Numbered from the stretch's first letter, positions 22,786 to 34,686 are shown. The stretch: DNA of 64,000 bases from Citrobacter sp. JGM124 (GCF_018257795.1 NZ_JAERJD010000007.1:230976-294975); one strand, 5' to 3'. The notes: generated from the letters alone by a model not told the origin. Made by a program: numbers and translations.

Positions 22786-23634
22786 ATGAACTGTTTATTG
22801 CGAATAAGAACCCGCTACCCGACACTGGCGCAAAGTGATCGTAGACTGGCTGACTTTTTACTTGCCGATCCTGAACGGGTGCGACATTTAAATTCTCAAC
22901 AACTTGCTGAAGAAGCAGGCGTAAGCCAGTCAAGTGTGGTGAAATTTTCGCAAAAACTCGGTTTCAAAGGTTTTCCTGCATTAAAGCTGGCGATCAGTGA
23001 AGCCCTGGCCAGTGGTCATAATCCACACTCAGTACCGGTTCACAATCATATTCTTGGCGATGACTCGTTACGTACTGTAGGCGATAAACTAATCAAAGAA
23101 AATACTGCTGCGATGCATGCGTCTCTGGACATCAATAGCGAAGAAAAATTGCTCGCCAGTGTCATCCTGCTGCGTAATGCTCGGCGAATATTAATAGCAG
23201 GCATTGGGGCATCCGGATTGGTGGCAAAAAATCTTTCGTGGAAGCTAATGAAAATTGGTATTAATGCCGTGGCTGAACAGGATACGCATGCTTTACTGTC
23301 AACCGTTCAAGCCATGTCATCAGAAGATCTGCTACTGGCGATTTCCTACTCTGGCGAACGGCGTGAAATCAATCTTGCCGCCGATGAAGCTTTGCGTGTG
23401 GGGGCAAAGATTCTTGCCATAACGGGTTTCACACCAAATGCCCTGCAGCAACGCGCAACAGAGTGCCTGTATACTATTGCAGAGGAACAAACGACTCGCA
23501 GTGCGGCTATTTCATCAGCCTCTGCACAAATGCTGCTGACGGACCTTCTGTTTATGGCATTAGTCCAACAAGATCTTGAAAATGCACCGCTGCGAATACG
23601 TCACAGCGAAGCATTAGTAAAACGCCTGCTTTAA
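22786..23634 (+). CDS. yfhH: YfhH, RpiR/MurR-family transcriptional regulator
   Basis: The protein has an N-terminal RpiR helix-turn-helix (QLAEEAGVSQSSVVKFSQKL, about 36-55) and a C-terminal SIS domain that would bind a phosphosugar (IGASGLVAKN; ISYSGERREI). I chose the ATG at 22786 (MNCLLRIR) with GGAG five bases before it, giving 282 residues as in E. coli YfhH. A frame back to 22726 adds 20 unrelated residues. Its targets are unknown, and no sugar operon adjoins it here. Confidence 0.93.
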   Translation: MNCLLRIRTRYPTLAQSDRRLADFLLADPERVRHLNSQQLAEEAGVSQSSVVKFSQKLGFKGFPALKLAISEALASGHNPHSVPVHNHILGDDSLRTVGDKLIKENTAAMHASLDINSEEKLLASVILLRNARRILIAGIGASGLVAKNLSWKLMKIGINAVAEQDTHALLSTVQAMSSEDLLLAISYSGERREINLAADEALRVGAKILAITGFTPNALQQRATECLYTIAEEQTTRSAAISSASAQMLLTDLLFMALVQQDLENAPLRIRHSEALVKRLL

Positions 23635-24017
23635 CGATAACGGTTAGCCGACTATATTTAGATTTAGTGATGCATAGCGATTATATATACAAAATCGTTC
23701 ACACCGCAGGGAAAGGGTGACGTAAGGAGCCCGCGGCAACTAATAATAGCTCGTGCCTAAAGCCAGCCAGTAAAAATAAACTTCCCATAGCAGCAATGAA
23801 TATTTATATCGTTACAGTTAATACGTCTCTACCCAAAAACCTGGCACCATTCATATTTTATATGAAATAAAGTCGCCCTCATTATTTAATCATGAATGTG
23901 AAAAATCACCGTTTATGATGTTAAATTGATATATTCATACTATTTACCCTTTCCCTTCCTGTTTAAAATAATAATACCTGAATAGCACGAAGAAATTAAA
24001 TGGGTTCCATTCTTCAA
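23635..24017. other. AT-rich spacer after yfhH (383 bp)
   Basis: No credible gene or known RNA is seen. The sequence turns AT-rich after about 23640. A CCGC...GCGG pairing around 23706-23736 and short AT palindromes are visible but without clear meaning. It forms the left edge of a low-GC island that continues to about 24980. Confidence 0.4.
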
Positions 24018-24590
24018 TTAACCAAATTGCAGAGTACCAACATTATAAGTAAGATCAGGAAGCCGCGCGTATTTTCCGGTTATCAGATTTTCAAGTGCAA
24101 CCATGTCGCCCCAGAGCGCAGAGCTATGATGATAGCCCAATTTGGGAACCGAAATATGAAAATAACCTTCGTGTGAATTATGGGTCTGGCTGTTTACTTT
24201 ACATTCAACCTCATGGTAAGCCATTACTTTTTTTATATACTGATCACGGTCATGAATGGTAAAGCCATCTTTTAAAATGCCATAAACTTTATCAGTATTT
24301 CTATTTACAATATTAAAAATAAACCCTCTCATTTTTGAAATTTCATTCTGCATATTTTCAATCTCACTGACTATTTCTTTTCTTAACCTAATAGTTTCTT
24401 TAATGGAATCACTATGACAAAATAAGTGCAGTAATGATAATACCTTGGTACTCATTGTTTCATCAGGATAATGATGTGGTTCCAGTTTAGTAATAAATGA
24501 ATTTTTTATCCTTTCATTCATTTTACATTTATGAGCCAACAATGAATTCACATCATAATTAAATACATCATTAAAAGAAAGCTTATCCAT
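24018..24590 (-). CDS. Unrecognised AT-rich gene, 190-residue soluble protein
   Basis: I do not recognise this protein. The ATG at 24588-24590 is preceded by AGAGGA at four bases, a strong ribosome site that favours it over the upstream starts at 24605 and 24611. The product lacks a signal peptide or membrane segment. A charged, probably coiled-coil helix spans about residues 60-90 (KETIRLRKEIVSEIENMQNE). The C-terminal third is rich in His, aromatic residues and Gly (YHHSSALWGDM, GKYARLPDL) and looks like a folded domain. Base composition is far more AT-rich than its neighbours yfhH and yfhL, which suggests acquisition by transfer. No mobility genes flank it. Confidence 0.65.
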   Translation of the reverse strand: MDKLSFNDVFNYDVNSLLAHKCKMNERIKNSFITKLEPHHYPDETMSTKVLSLLHLFCHSDSIKETIRLRKEIVSEIENMQNEISKMRGFIFNIVNRNTDKVYGILKDGFTIHDRDQYIKKVMAYHEVECKVNSQTHNSHEGYFHISVPKLGYHHSSALWGDMVALENLITGKYARLPDLTYNVGTLQFG

Positions 24591-24979
24591 AATATCCTCT
24601 GGCATTAACAATATTAAGCTTATGATAAAAACATTTCATCATTCTTTATCATCGCTTACATTGTCACTTAGTAAGGAATAAAACACTATAAAGAAACGCT
24701 TTCCTTTATTTACATTTAACCATGTAAAACAACAAAAACCTCGTTATTTAATAACATAAAGAATATAGTTACGTTATTAAAATTATAAATTTTTTGATCT
24801 TAATATCATCAAATAATAACTAAAACACCGCAATAATTGGGGATATCTTACTTATGTGCTAGAATGCAAAAAGTCAGTTACCCTTTACAGGCTTGCAGCA
24901 TCTTATCGGTGTAATGTTGCCAGTCCTGCTTGTACATTAACGCACTCATTTTATATGAGCCTGAAGATAACCTTCTAAA
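24591..24979. other. AT-rich divergent region between the unrecognised gene and yfhL
   Basis: This 389-bp spacer must hold promoters for both divergent genes. Two perfect dyads are visible: TTTACAT/ATGTAAA at 24709-24715 and 24722-24728, and GTTAT/ATAAC at 24743-24747 and 24751-24755. GTTATTAA recurs at 24773-24780. They could be operators or simply AT-rich DNA of the kind bound by H-NS. Confidence 0.4.
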
Positions 24980-25240
24980 ATGTCATTACTTATTACTAAA
25001 CGCTGTATCAATTGCGATATGTGTGAACCCGAGTGCCCAAACCAGGCAATCTCTATGGGGGATGTCTTCTACCAGATCGATACTGAAAGATGTACCGAAT
25101 GTATTGGGCATTATGAGGCACCGACCTGTCAGCAAGTGTGCCCCATTGCTGGTACTATCATTAGTGACCCACATAACCCGGAAAGCGAAGAACAACTTTG
25201 GGATAAATTTGTGCAGCTACACCACGCTGACAAAATTTAG
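24980..25240 (+). CDS. yfhL: YfhL, 2[4Fe-4S] ferredoxin
   Basis: YfhL is an Alvin-type ferredoxin of 86 residues. Cluster ligands are Cys9, Cys12, Cys15 and Cys19 ([11 protein letters not shown]) and Cys38, Cys41, Cys50 and Cys54 (CTEC...CQQVC), with the insert between Cys41 and Cys50 that is typical of the subgroup. E. coli YfhL has been linked to electron supply for tRNA hydroxylation, but its role here is inferred from similarity. The end overlaps the convergent acpS by 4 bp. Confidence 0.95.
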   Translation: MSLLITKRCINCDMCEPECPNQAISMGDVFYQIDTERCTECIGHYEAPTCQQVCPIAGTIISDPHNPESEEQLWDKFVQLHHADKI

Positions 25241-25617
25241 CTTTCAATAATGACTGTCGCGCAAGCGTAATGCCGTTCATCTGCCAGGGTCACATGTATC
25301 GAACGAACACCTAACTCTTGCGCCATACGCTGAGCCTGTTCATGAAAAAGCAATAATGGCTTTCCCAGGGGATTATTGCTCACTTCAAATTGGTTAAAAG
25401 CCAGACCATTACGAATCCCTGTCCCGAATGCTTTTGCAGCGGCTTCTTTAACAGCGAACCGCTTGGCCAGAAAGCGGGCTGGCTGTTGGTGAGCCTGGTA
25501 CTGTGCCCATTCATCAGGACTTAATATTCTTTTAGCCAGCCGATCACCAGAACGAGATATTGCACCTTCAATACGTGCGATCTCTACAATATCGGTACCA
25601 ATTCCCAGAATAGCCAT
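25237..25617 (-). CDS. acpS: AcpS, holo-[acyl-carrier-protein] synthase
   Basis: AcpS transfers phosphopantetheine from CoA to apo-ACP, which is needed for fatty-acid synthesis. The 126-residue protein keeps the Mg2+ ligands Asp9 (GIGTDIVEI) and Glu58 ([11 protein letters not shown]). Its start overlaps the pdxJ stop (TAATG), so translation is probably coupled. It is the last gene of the rnc-era-recO-pdxJ-acpS series. Confidence 0.97.
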   Translation of the reverse strand: MAILGIGTDIVEIARIEGAISRSGDRLAKRILSPDEWAQYQAHQQPARFLAKRFAVKEAAAKAFGTGIRNGLAFNQFEVSNNPLGKPLLLFHEQAQRMAQELGVRSIHVTLADERHYACATVIIES

Positions 25618-26348
25618 TAACGACGCGCTTCTGTCATCAGGTGTTTCATTTCCGCGACCGCTTCCTGCAACCCACTAAAAACAGCTTGCCCGATGATCGC
25701 ATGGCCGATATTTAACTCATACATTTCGGGAATGGCCGCAATCGCCTGAACATTGTGATATGTCAGGCCATGCCCGGCATTAACCTTAAGACCTTTTGAT
25801 GCAGCATAGGCGGCTGCATCAGCGATACGAGCCAGTTCCTTCCCCCTGATGATGTCATCCTGAGCATCCGCATAACAACCGGTATGGATTTCAATATAGG
25901 GCGCTTTCACCGCAACAGCGGCATCAATTTGCTGATAGTCCGCATCGATAAACAGAGAAACTTGAATACCTGCATCAGCCAGGCGGGTGCACGCATCGCG
26001 CATTTTATCCAGCTGCCCAGCGACATCAAGCCCCCCTTCAGTGGTCACTTCCTGGCGATTTTCGGGTACTAAACAACAAAAATGGGGGCGTGTTTCACAA
26101 GCAATAGCAAGCATCTCTTCGGTGACTGCCATTTCAAGATTCATACGGGTTGCCAGTGTTTCTCGCAGAATGCGCACGTCACGATCGGTAATGTGGCGGC
26201 GATCTTCTCGCAGGTGTACAGTTATCCCGTCGGCACCGGCTTGTTCAGCAATAAAGGCCGCCTGAACGGGGTCAGGGTAACTGGTTCCACGTGCATTACG
26301 CAGTGTCGCAATATGGTCGATATTTACGCCTAATAATAACTGAGTCAT
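25617..26348 (-). CDS. pdxJ: PdxJ, pyridoxine 5'-phosphate synthase
   Basis: PdxJ condenses deoxyxylulose 5-phosphate with 3-amino-2-oxopropyl phosphate to form pyridoxine phosphate (vitamin B6). It is a TIM barrel of 243 residues, equal to E. coli. Active-site residues His45 (VHLRED) and Glu72 (NLEMAV) are present, as is the GHGLTYHN motif. It is followed directly by acpS. Confidence 0.97.
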   Translation of the reverse strand: MTQLLLGVNIDHIATLRNARGTSYPDPVQAAFIAEQAGADGITVHLREDRRHITDRDVRILRETLATRMNLEMAVTEEMLAIACETRPHFCCLVPENRQEVTTEGGLDVAGQLDKMRDACTRLADAGIQVSLFIDADYQQIDAAVAVKAPYIEIHTGCYADAQDDIIRGKELARIADAAAYAASKGLKVNAGHGLTYHNVQAIAAIPEMYELNIGHAIIGQAVFSGLQEAVAEMKHLMTEARR

Positions 26349-26448
26349 GCTATCCCCCTATTTTCACAGTAGCCACTAATGTACATCTGGCTACACCATA
26401 ATAGCTATGCTTGTCCGCAGGCTGGCAGCTATTTTGTGGCCAGCTGAA

Positions 26449-27156
26449 TTATTTTTTAATACTCCACTGGCGAAACAACTCACGGCTTTTTAGCGGTTTG
26501 CCTTGCAGATAAGGTTTCAAAGCCATGCGGGTAAAACGTTTTGCTGCGCGTAATGTATCAGCTTCGGCAAAAGTTCTTTCTGCTAAAGCCTTAAGCTGAT
26601 GCCCGGTAAAGCTGCGGTTATTATTTACCATACTGGCAATAAAACCTTTTTCTTCACGGTAGAGATAGGTCATGTCATCACTGACAACTTCACCACTCCC
26701 GGCGCAATGCAGGAAATCAACACCGTAACCAAGATGTGACAATAACGCGAGCTCAAAGCGCCGTAATGCAGGCTCCGGAGTCCCTTCTGCGGCCGCAAGT
26801 TCCTGGATACAATGGAGGTAGTCAAAGAATAGATCAGAAAAGCAGGTTTCCTGCTCAAGTACCCGGGCCAGTAGCTCGTTAACATACAGGCCGCTATAGA
26901 GTGAGATACCATTGAGTGGCAAAGCAAGGGAAACCGCTTCTGCACCGCGTAAGGTTTTTACTTCTCCCCTACCACCGAAACGTATCAGTAACGGAACAAA
27001 GGGCTGTAAAGCCCCTTTCAGATTAGAGCGACGGGCACGAGCACCTTTTGCTATCAAACGCACTCGCCCGGACTCTTGTGTAAAAACGTCAAGTAGCAGA
27101 CTGGTCTCGCTCCAGGGGCGAGTATGCAGAACAAATGCCCTTTGCCAGCCTTCCAT
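26449..27156 (-). CDS. recO: RecO, recombination mediator
   Basis: RecO works with RecR to load RecA on SSB-coated DNA and anneals single strands. It has an N-terminal OB fold and a helical C-terminal domain. I chose the ATG at 27154-27156 ([19 protein letters not shown]), 10 bp after the era stop, giving 235 residues. E. coli RecO has 242, and the difference is at the C-terminus. A longer frame to 27204 would overlap era and lacks family support. Confidence 0.95.
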   Translation of the reverse strand: MEGWQRAFVLHTRPWSETSLLLDVFTQESGRVRLIAKGARARRSNLKGALQPFVPLLIRFGGRGEVKTLRGAEAVSLALPLNGISLYSGLYVNELLARVLEQETCFSDLFFDYLHCIQELAAAEGTPEPALRRFELALLSHLGYGVDFLHCAGSGEVVSDDMTYLYREEKGFIASMVNNNRSFTGHQLKALAERTFAEADTLRAAKRFTRMALKPYLQGKPLKSRELFRQWSIKK

Positions 27157-27166
27157 TGCCTGGCCT

Positions 27167-28761
<1,595 letters not shown>

Positions 28762-28799
28762 TTAATTAATACATCGACTATTTTCAGCACAGGAAACAG

Positions 28800-28905
28800 A
28801 CCTGAAAAATACACAACGCTGTTTCGTGTGCTGTGGCTCCCTAATGGGAGCCATCCTTTAAAGCGGGGTTATTCTATACACAACGACCGAGGATGTCGTT
28901 AGTTT
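28800..28905 (-). promoter_or_regulatory. Structured lepB-rnc spacer, likely RNase III-processed leader
   Basis: The spacer holds several hairpins: GGCTCCC/GGGAGCC (28835-28841, 28846-28852) with a 4-base loop, an imperfect longer pairing around 28812-28834, and AACGAC/GTCGTT (28882-28887, 28895-28900). In E. coli RNase III cuts a stem in the rnc leader and so limits its own expression. Position and structure fit, but the cleavage is inference. Confidence 0.5.
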
Positions 28906-28920
28906 GTGGGATAAAATTGC

Positions 28921-29895
28921 TTAATGAATGCCACCGATACGATTTAAGCGAACACCCGTTGGCCATTCACCTTCTTGTTTCTCAAAACTCATCCAAATCG
29001 CTGTCGCTTTACCCACCAGATTCTGCTCAGGGACAAATCCCCAGTAGCGGCTATCAGCGCTATTATCCCGGTTATCACCCATCACAAAATAATTACCCGG
29101 TGGCACAATCCAGGTTGCTGGCGGTAAACCGGGTTGATGGTAGTACATCCCCACCTGATCCTGCGCGATCGGTAATAACAGGATACGATGTGTCACATCA
29201 CCCAGCGTTTCGTTACGTACGTTAAGACGCTCGCCATTTTCCAGTGTTTTATCCAAAGGCTCACTGAAGAACCCAGATGTCGCTTCTGAACCGTCACGGT
29301 GTGTAAAGGTTTGCACGAACTCGCTGGGTTCAATGTTTGAGTAACTGATCGGCAACGTGGATTCACATGCCTGACCAGAGCGACAGTTCGGATAGATAGT
29401 CAACTCTTTAGACTGTGGATCATAACTTACGCGGTCACCTGGCAAGCCAATGATGCGTTTAATATAATCAAGACGTGTGTCACGCGGATATTTAAATACA
29501 GCAATATCACCGCGTTTAGGATGCCCTGTCTCTATCAAAGTTTTTTGATAGATAGGATCTTTTATTCCGTAAGCAAATTTCTCCACCAGAATAAAATCAC
29601 CAATGAGCAACGTCGGCATCATAGAACCCGAAGGGATCTGGAAAGGCTCATAAATAAATGAGCGAATGATCAGAACAATCGCCAACACGGGAAAAATAGA
29701 AGCCAGTGTTTCCATCACTCCCTGTTTTTGCCCCACTTTTTTCAGCGTCTTTTTATCCAGCGTACCACCCGTAGCAGACTGAGCTGCTGCCTGCTGTTGT
29801 CGACGCTTTGGTGCAAAAATAAACTTATCCATACACCAAAATATGCCCGTGACCAGCGTGGCAAGCACGAGGATCAGGGCAAACATATTCGCCAT
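28921..29895 (-). CDS. lepB: LepB, signal peptidase I
   Basis: LepB removes signal peptides from exported proteins at the outer face of the inner membrane. The 324 residues include two N-terminal membrane segments (about 4-22 and 62-80), the catalytic serine in IPSGSMMPTL (Ser91), the general-base lysine in YIKRIIGLPGD (Lys146) and the GDNRDNSADSR box. It follows lepA by 14 bp on the same strand. Confidence 0.97.
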   Translation of the reverse strand: MANMFALILVLATLVTGIFWCMDKFIFAPKRRQQQAAAQSATGGTLDKKTLKKVGQKQGVMETLASIFPVLAIVLIIRSFIYEPFQIPSGSMMPTLLIGDFILVEKFAYGIKDPIYQKTLIETGHPKRGDIAVFKYPRDTRLDYIKRIIGLPGDRVSYDPQSKELTIYPNCRSGQACESTLPISYSNIEPSEFVQTFTHRDGSEATSGFFSEPLDKTLENGERLNVRNETLGDVTHRILLLPIAQDQVGMYYHQPGLPPATWIVPPGNYFVMGDNRDNSADSRYWGFVPEQNLVGKATAIWMSFEKQEGEWPTGVRLNRIGGIH

Positions 29896-29909
29896 GCAAA
29901 CTCCTTAGA

Positions 29910-31709
29910 TTATTTGCCGTCTTTACCGACATGAAGAATGGCAAGGAATGCTTCCTGAGGCAGTTCAACGTTACCGACCTGCTTCATACGTTTCTTACCG
30001 TCTTTCTGTTTCTGCAACAGTTTCTTCTTACGGCTGACATCACCACCATAACATTTTGCCAGTACATTTTTACGTAACTGCTTAACTGTCGAACGTGCAA
30101 TGATGTGGTTACCAATCGCCGCCTGAATAGCAATATCAAATTGCTGGCGTGGGATCAGATCTTTCATCTTTTCTACAAGCTCACGACCACGATATGGCGC
30201 ATTATCATTGTGCGTAATTAACGCCAGGGCATCTACACGTTCACCGTTAATCAATACATCAACACGCACCATGTTTGAAGCCTGAAAACGTTTGAAATTG
30301 TAATCCAGAGAAGCATAACCACGAGACGTTGACTTCAGGCGGTCAAAAAAGTCGAGTACTACTTCAGCCATAGGGATTTCATAGGTCAGCGCGACTTGGT
30401 TACCGTGATACACCATATTCGTCTGTACGCCACGCTTTTCAATACATAGCGTAATAACATTACCCAGGAACTCCTGTGGCAGCAGCATATGACATTCAGC
30501 AATAGGCTCACGCAGTTCGTCAATATTGTTCAGTGCTGGCAACTTGGAGGGGCTATCGACATAGACAGTCTCTTTGCTGGTAGTCAGGACTTCATAGACA
30601 ACTGTCGGCGCTGTGGTTATCAAATCCAGATTGTATTCACGTTCCAGACGTTCCTGAATGATTTCCATGTGTAATAAGCCAAGGAAACCACAACGGAAGC
30701 CAAACCCCAGCGCAGTAGAACTTTCTGGTTCATAGAACAAGGATGCATCATTGAGGCTCAGTTTGCCCAGAGCATCCCGGAACCCTTCATAGTCATCGGA
30801 ACTGATTGGGAACAAACCAGCATAAACCTGCGGTTTAACCTTTTTAAAACCCGGTAATGCTTTATCTGCCGGATTCCGTGCCAGTGTCAGGGTATCCCCC
30901 ACAGGTGCACCAAGGATATCTTTAATAGCACACACCAACCAACCCACTTCACCACACTTCAGTTCCGGGCGATCAATTTGCTTCGGTGTAAAAATGCCTA
31001 ATCGGTCAGCGTTATACGTCTGGCCCGTACTCATGACTTTAACTTTATCACCTTTACGCAAAGTGCCATTTTTCACACGAATCAATGACACAACGCCTAA
31101 ATAGTTATCAAACCATGAGTCAATAATCAGAGCCTGCAGAGGGCCATCAGGATCACCTTCCGGTGGTGGAATATCCCGTACCAGACGCTCCAGCACATCC
31201 GGAACGCCAAGGCCAGTTTTTGCGGAGCAACGCACCGCATCCGCGGCATCAATACCGACAATATCTTCGATCTCTTCGGCTGCACGTTCAGGATCAGCAG
31301 CAGGCAAGTCAATCTTATTAAGGACCGGAACGACTTCCAGATCCATTTCCATGGCGGTATAACAGTTTGCCAGGGTTTGTGCTTCAACTCCCTGCCCGGC
31401 ATCAACTACCAGTAATGCACCTTCACACGCCGCCAAAGAACGAGACACTTCATAGGAGAAGTCAACGTGCCCTGGGGTATCAATAAAGTTGAGCTGATAG
31501 GTTTCCCCATTCTTTGCCTTGTAATCCAGCGTTACGCTCTGCGCTTTAATAGTAATACCACGCTCACGTTCCAGATCCATTGAGTCCAGCACCTGAGCGG
31601 CCATTTCGCGATCGGAAAGACCGCCACAAATCTGGATAATACGGTCGGACAGCGTCGATTTGCCATGGTCGATATGGGCAATGATAGAAAAGTTTCTTAT
31701 GTTCTTCAT
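29910..31709 (-). CDS. lepA: LepA (EF4), translational GTPase
   Basis: LepA acts on the ribosome, with a proposed role in back-translocation or in initiation and 30S assembly. The 599 residues equal E. coli. GTPase motifs are AHIDHGKST (11-19), DTPGH (77-81) and NKID (131-134), followed by EF-G-like domains and the specific C-terminal domain rich in Lys and Arg. It forms an operon with lepB. Confidence 0.98.
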   Translation of the reverse strand: MKNIRNFSIIAHIDHGKSTLSDRIIQICGGLSDREMAAQVLDSMDLERERGITIKAQSVTLDYKAKNGETYQLNFIDTPGHVDFSYEVSRSLAACEGALLVVDAGQGVEAQTLANCYTAMEMDLEVVPVLNKIDLPAADPERAAEEIEDIVGIDAADAVRCSAKTGLGVPDVLERLVRDIPPPEGDPDGPLQALIIDSWFDNYLGVVSLIRVKNGTLRKGDKVKVMSTGQTYNADRLGIFTPKQIDRPELKCGEVGWLVCAIKDILGAPVGDTLTLARNPADKALPGFKKVKPQVYAGLFPISSDDYEGFRDALGKLSLNDASLFYEPESSTALGFGFRCGFLGLLHMEIIQERLEREYNLDLITTAPTVVYEVLTTSKETVYVDSPSKLPALNNIDELREPIAECHMLLPQEFLGNVITLCIEKRGVQTNMVYHGNQVALTYEIPMAEVVLDFFDRLKSTSRGYASLDYNFKRFQASNMVRVDVLINGERVDALALITHNDNAPYRGRELVEKMKDLIPRQQFDIAIQAAIGNHIIARSTVKQLRKNVLAKCYGGDVSRKKKLLQKQKDGKKRMKQVGNVELPQEAFLAILHVGKDGK

Positions 31710-31901
31710 AGTTAGCGTTTTTTATGCCTTACAAATGCCTGAAAGCTCGGCGCTCGCGCTGTACTGCGCATGATGTGGTGGCTATCTCGTGCCTGAAACG
31801 CCGCATTCTACACTACAACCTTAAAACGGGGAAACTGCTCATTCCTCAGTCATTACTGAATGATAAGCAGAAATTTTCCCCGCCGGTCGATGTAAAAGAA
31901 A

Positions 31902-32384
31902 TTATGGGTGATTTAAAGGGGGTGTGGAGGTCTCAACACGTAAAGCATCTGGCCCCAGAGCAACACTCAGAATAACAGGCTGCCAGTTATCACGCTGACT
32001 GAAACGGTGTGAAAAAATACGCGCCATAAGAAAACCACCTATGCCGCCAAGTAAAGCGCCAGACATTGCTGCTATATCCGTTCCAAAAAGCCATTGAAAC
32101 AGTCCGGCAAAAATAAACAGTCCGGCAAGCGGAAGCATGTAAACGATGACCGCAGAGGTTAACAAGCTTTTTTCAGCGATGCCTAGCTCAACTTTCTGGC
32201 CGGCCATTAAGGGTTTATCACTTGTCACCGTCAAAAAATGTTCTGTTTGCGGCCCCAGTTTATTCAATACACGGGTACCGCATCCGGAGCGTGAAGCACA
32301 ACCATTGCATGACGTTTTAACATCACACTTCAGCAGTGCCTCACCATTTTGCCAGGATACCACTGTTGCCCACTCTTTAATCAT
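31902..32384 (-). CDS. rseC: RseC, inner-membrane protein of the sigma-E / SoxR system
   Basis: RseC is a membrane protein encoded with rpoE, and in E. coli it also affects SoxR reduction. The 160-residue protein has an N-terminal cysteine cluster (Cys20, Cys26, Cys29, Cys35), typical of the RseC/RnfH-linked family, and two membrane segments near 77-95 and 102-121. Its start overlaps the rseB stop by 4 bp. It is the last gene of rpoE-rseABC. Confidence 0.95.
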   Translation of the reverse strand: MIKEWATVVSWQNGEALLKCDVKTSCNGCASRSGCGTRVLNKLGPQTEHFLTVTSDKPLMAGQKVELGIAEKSLLTSAVIVYMLPLAGLFIFAGLFQWLFGTDIAAMSGALLGGIGGFLMARIFSHRFSQRDNWQPVILSVALGPDALRVETSTPPLNHP

Positions 32385-33343
32385 GGTGCTGTCTCAAATT
32401 TTACACTGTCTGCGATACGTTTAGCTGTCTGTGGTGGCAGCTCCCCAACGACGGTAATTTCTGCTTTATCACGGTGTTGAGTATCAATAGTACGACGTCC
32501 TGTACGGATCAACTGATCACTATGATTAACTGAGCCCGTTATCTCATTCACATTCACCGAGAAGCTAAATAACCCGTCGCTATAAAGGCGAGACTCAATC
32601 GGCGTGCCCACTACCGGCAAAGGCCGGCGACTACTGGAAATCTCTTTGAAACCTTCAGGTATCCAGGATACCTGCCAGGCAATACTCGACGTCTCGCTTT
32701 CTGGTACAGAAAACACAGGAGGTAAGTTAGCCTTTTCCAGTTCACTCATTAAGTGCACAAGACTTTCACCAACAGAAAAAGAGATAACCCTGAATTGCTC
32801 TAAGGTTTCGCCGTCTCTGTCCAGTAAATCGACTCTCAGTGGGAGCTTCGTTTCCGTATCGAGCCATACAATATAACTGTAACGCGTTCCATCCCTGGCG
32901 ACGATACGTAACACGTCACACAGACGATTAGCAATACGGGTTCGCCCTACTGGGATGAAGTCATAATAGGCAGCTAACTGGCTAAAATTGCTATAAACAA
33001 TGGAGGGTAATGAGTCGACAATGTAATCGCCGTTTAAGGTAAAAGGTTCAAGCCCTGGTTCAAAATAGCTAATTTCGTCACCACGCTGAACAACCTCCCG
33101 CAGTGGGCCATCCATTTGTAATAATTGGGCAAGCGTCTGGTCATTCAGTCGAATATGACGATAGCGCTGGGATTCGATTCCCTGTTTATTTACGCTTATG
33201 AAAGACAGCTCATAATTGAGTGACTGGCTAGCCTGGTTCATCTCCTGCAACAACGCCTCAGACGAATTTTCTTTCGCTGAGGCGCTTGCGGTAAACAACA
33301 GGCTGCTTGTCACGACAGACAGGACACACCAAAGTTGCTTCAT
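32381..33343 (-). CDS. rseB: RseB, periplasmic regulator of sigma-E
   Basis: RseB binds the periplasmic part of RseA and protects it from DegS cleavage until lipopolysaccharide intermediates or other signals release it. The 320-residue protein has a signal peptide ending in FTASASA and a LolA-like fold. Its start overlaps the rseA stop (TAATG), indicating coupled translation. Confidence 0.96.
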   Translation of the reverse strand: MKQLWCVLSVVTSSLLFTASASAKENSSEALLQEMNQASQSLNYELSFISVNKQGIESQRYRHIRLNDQTLAQLLQMDGPLREVVQRGDEISYFEPGLEPFTLNGDYIVDSLPSIVYSNFSQLAAYYDFIPVGRTRIANRLCDVLRIVARDGTRYSYIVWLDTETKLPLRVDLLDRDGETLEQFRVISFSVGESLVHLMSELEKANLPPVFSVPESETSSIAWQVSWIPEGFKEISSSRRPLPVVGTPIESRLYSDGLFSFSVNVNEITGSVNHSDQLIRTGRRTIDTQHRDKAEITVVGELPPQTAKRIADSVKFETAP

Positions 33344-33996
33344 TACTGCGATTGCGTTCCTAAAGTTTGCGTTCCAGGCACCTGGATTGCCGCTTGCTGA
33401 GGCGATACTTGTTCAAACTGTGATTGCCCGGCGTGTAAACGACGTTGCAGCTCATAATCTTGTAGCATCGCATTAATACGACGACGCTGCTCTTGTGCCT
33501 GTTGCTGTGTTGCACTCCCTGACATGGAGGTATCAGAAGGCACCCCCAGGCTCACAGGGCTAGCCTTGCCGATCATCGGCATGGTATTAAATACCGGAGA
33601 GTCTGGCTGTAACTCAGCCTCAGGCGAACCATGATACTGTTGCACGCCGACAATAACAGCCAGAGAAACACAAGCAGCGACGCCAGCCTGGGTTAAATGA
33701 CTCGCCCAAGGGCGAACACGCCGCCAAAACGGCATTTTCTGCCACTGCTCTGGTTTAGGCTGAGACTCTGTTATTAATGGCACAGCACTTTTTGCTGATT
33801 CATTAGCAATTGCTGCCATCACATTGGTAGATATATCGAAATGAAGAACATCACTGCTGTCGCCACGCAATACGTCGCGAATTAGATGATAACTCTTCCA
33901 GCTTTCTTGCAGCGACGTGTCTTTAGACAAATCACTTAACAATTCACTGTCAAGAGACTCACCATCCATTAAAGCGGAAAGCTGTTCTTTCTGCAT
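33343..33996 (-). CDS. rseA: RseA, anti-sigma-E factor
   Basis: RseA is a single-pass membrane protein whose cytoplasmic part holds sigma-E inactive. Envelope stress triggers its cleavage. I chose the ATG at 33994-33996 (MQKEQLSALMDGE), giving 217 residues against 216 in E. coli. The longer frame to 34029 enters rpoE. The membrane segment is near 103-120 (AGVAACVSLAVIVGV), and the C-terminal part is rich in Gln. Confidence 0.95.
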   Translation of the reverse strand: MQKEQLSALMDGESLDSELLSDLSKDTSLQESWKSYHLIRDVLRGDSSDVLHFDISTNVMAAIANESAKSAVPLITESQPKPEQWQKMPFWRRVRPWASHLTQAGVAACVSLAVIVGVQQYHGSPEAELQPDSPVFNTMPMIGKASPVSLGVPSDTSMSGSATQQQAQEQRRRINAMLQDYELQRRLHAGQSQFEQVSPQQAAIQVPGTQTLGTQSQ

Positions 33997-34025
33997 GTCT
34001 AATACCCTTCCAGTAATCCGACATC

Positions 34026-34601
34026 TCAACGCTTAATAAGCGGTTGAACTTTATTATCAATAGCTTCACGAGCACGGAAAATCCGTGAACGAACCGTTCC
34101 TACTGGGCAATCCATAATGGCGGCTATTTCTTCATAGCTCAATCCATCCAGCTCCCGCAACGTAATTGCCATACGTAAATCTTCCGGGAGCGACTCAATG
34201 GTACGGAAAACTATCTGCCTTAGTTCTTCTGACAACATTAAGTTCTCAGGGTTCGAAATTTCTTTCAGTGCGTTGCCACTTTCATAATTTTCAGCATCGC
34301 TGGCGTCCACATCACTTGACGGAGGACGTCGTCCCTGGGCGACGAGGTAATTCTTTGCCGTATTGACAGCAATACGGTACAACCAAGTATAGAATGCGCT
34401 ATCGCCACGGAACGAATCCAGTGCACGATACGCTTTTATAAATGATTCCTGCACAACGTCAGGTACATCCCCGGAAGGTACATATCGGGAAACCAGACTG
34501 GCAACTTTGTGTTGATAACGCAACACCAGTAAGTTAAACGATTGTTGATCGCCCTTCTGGACCCGTTCGACGAGAACCTGATCTGTTAACTGCTCGCTCA
34601 T
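34026..34601 (-). CDS. rpoE: RpoE, envelope-stress sigma factor (sigma-24)
   Basis: RpoE directs RNA polymerase to promoters of the envelope-stress response. The 191 residues equal E. coli. Region 2 (DVVQESFIKAYRALDSF) and region 4 (DGLSYEEIAAIMDCPVGTVRSRIFRAR) are intact. It heads rpoE-rseABC and has an autoregulatory promoter upstream. Confidence 0.98.
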   Translation of the reverse strand: MSEQLTDQVLVERVQKGDQQSFNLLVLRYQHKVASLVSRYVPSGDVPDVVQESFIKAYRALDSFRGDSAFYTWLYRIAVNTAKNYLVAQGRRPPSSDVDASDAENYESGNALKEISNPENLMLSEELRQIVFRTIESLPEDLRMAITLRELDGLSYEEIAAIMDCPVGTVRSRIFRAREAIDNKVQPLIKR

Positions 34602-34686
34602 CGAAGGTAACGCCTCCCAAAATCATATATCCACACATCAACAACTACACACCACTCGGGCCCTGCATTTTTGAGCAAGCTCAGGC

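Noticed and set aside
31724..31975. 83-codon frame before lepA
   Set aside because: It runs into the opposite end of rseC and shows no protein-like features.
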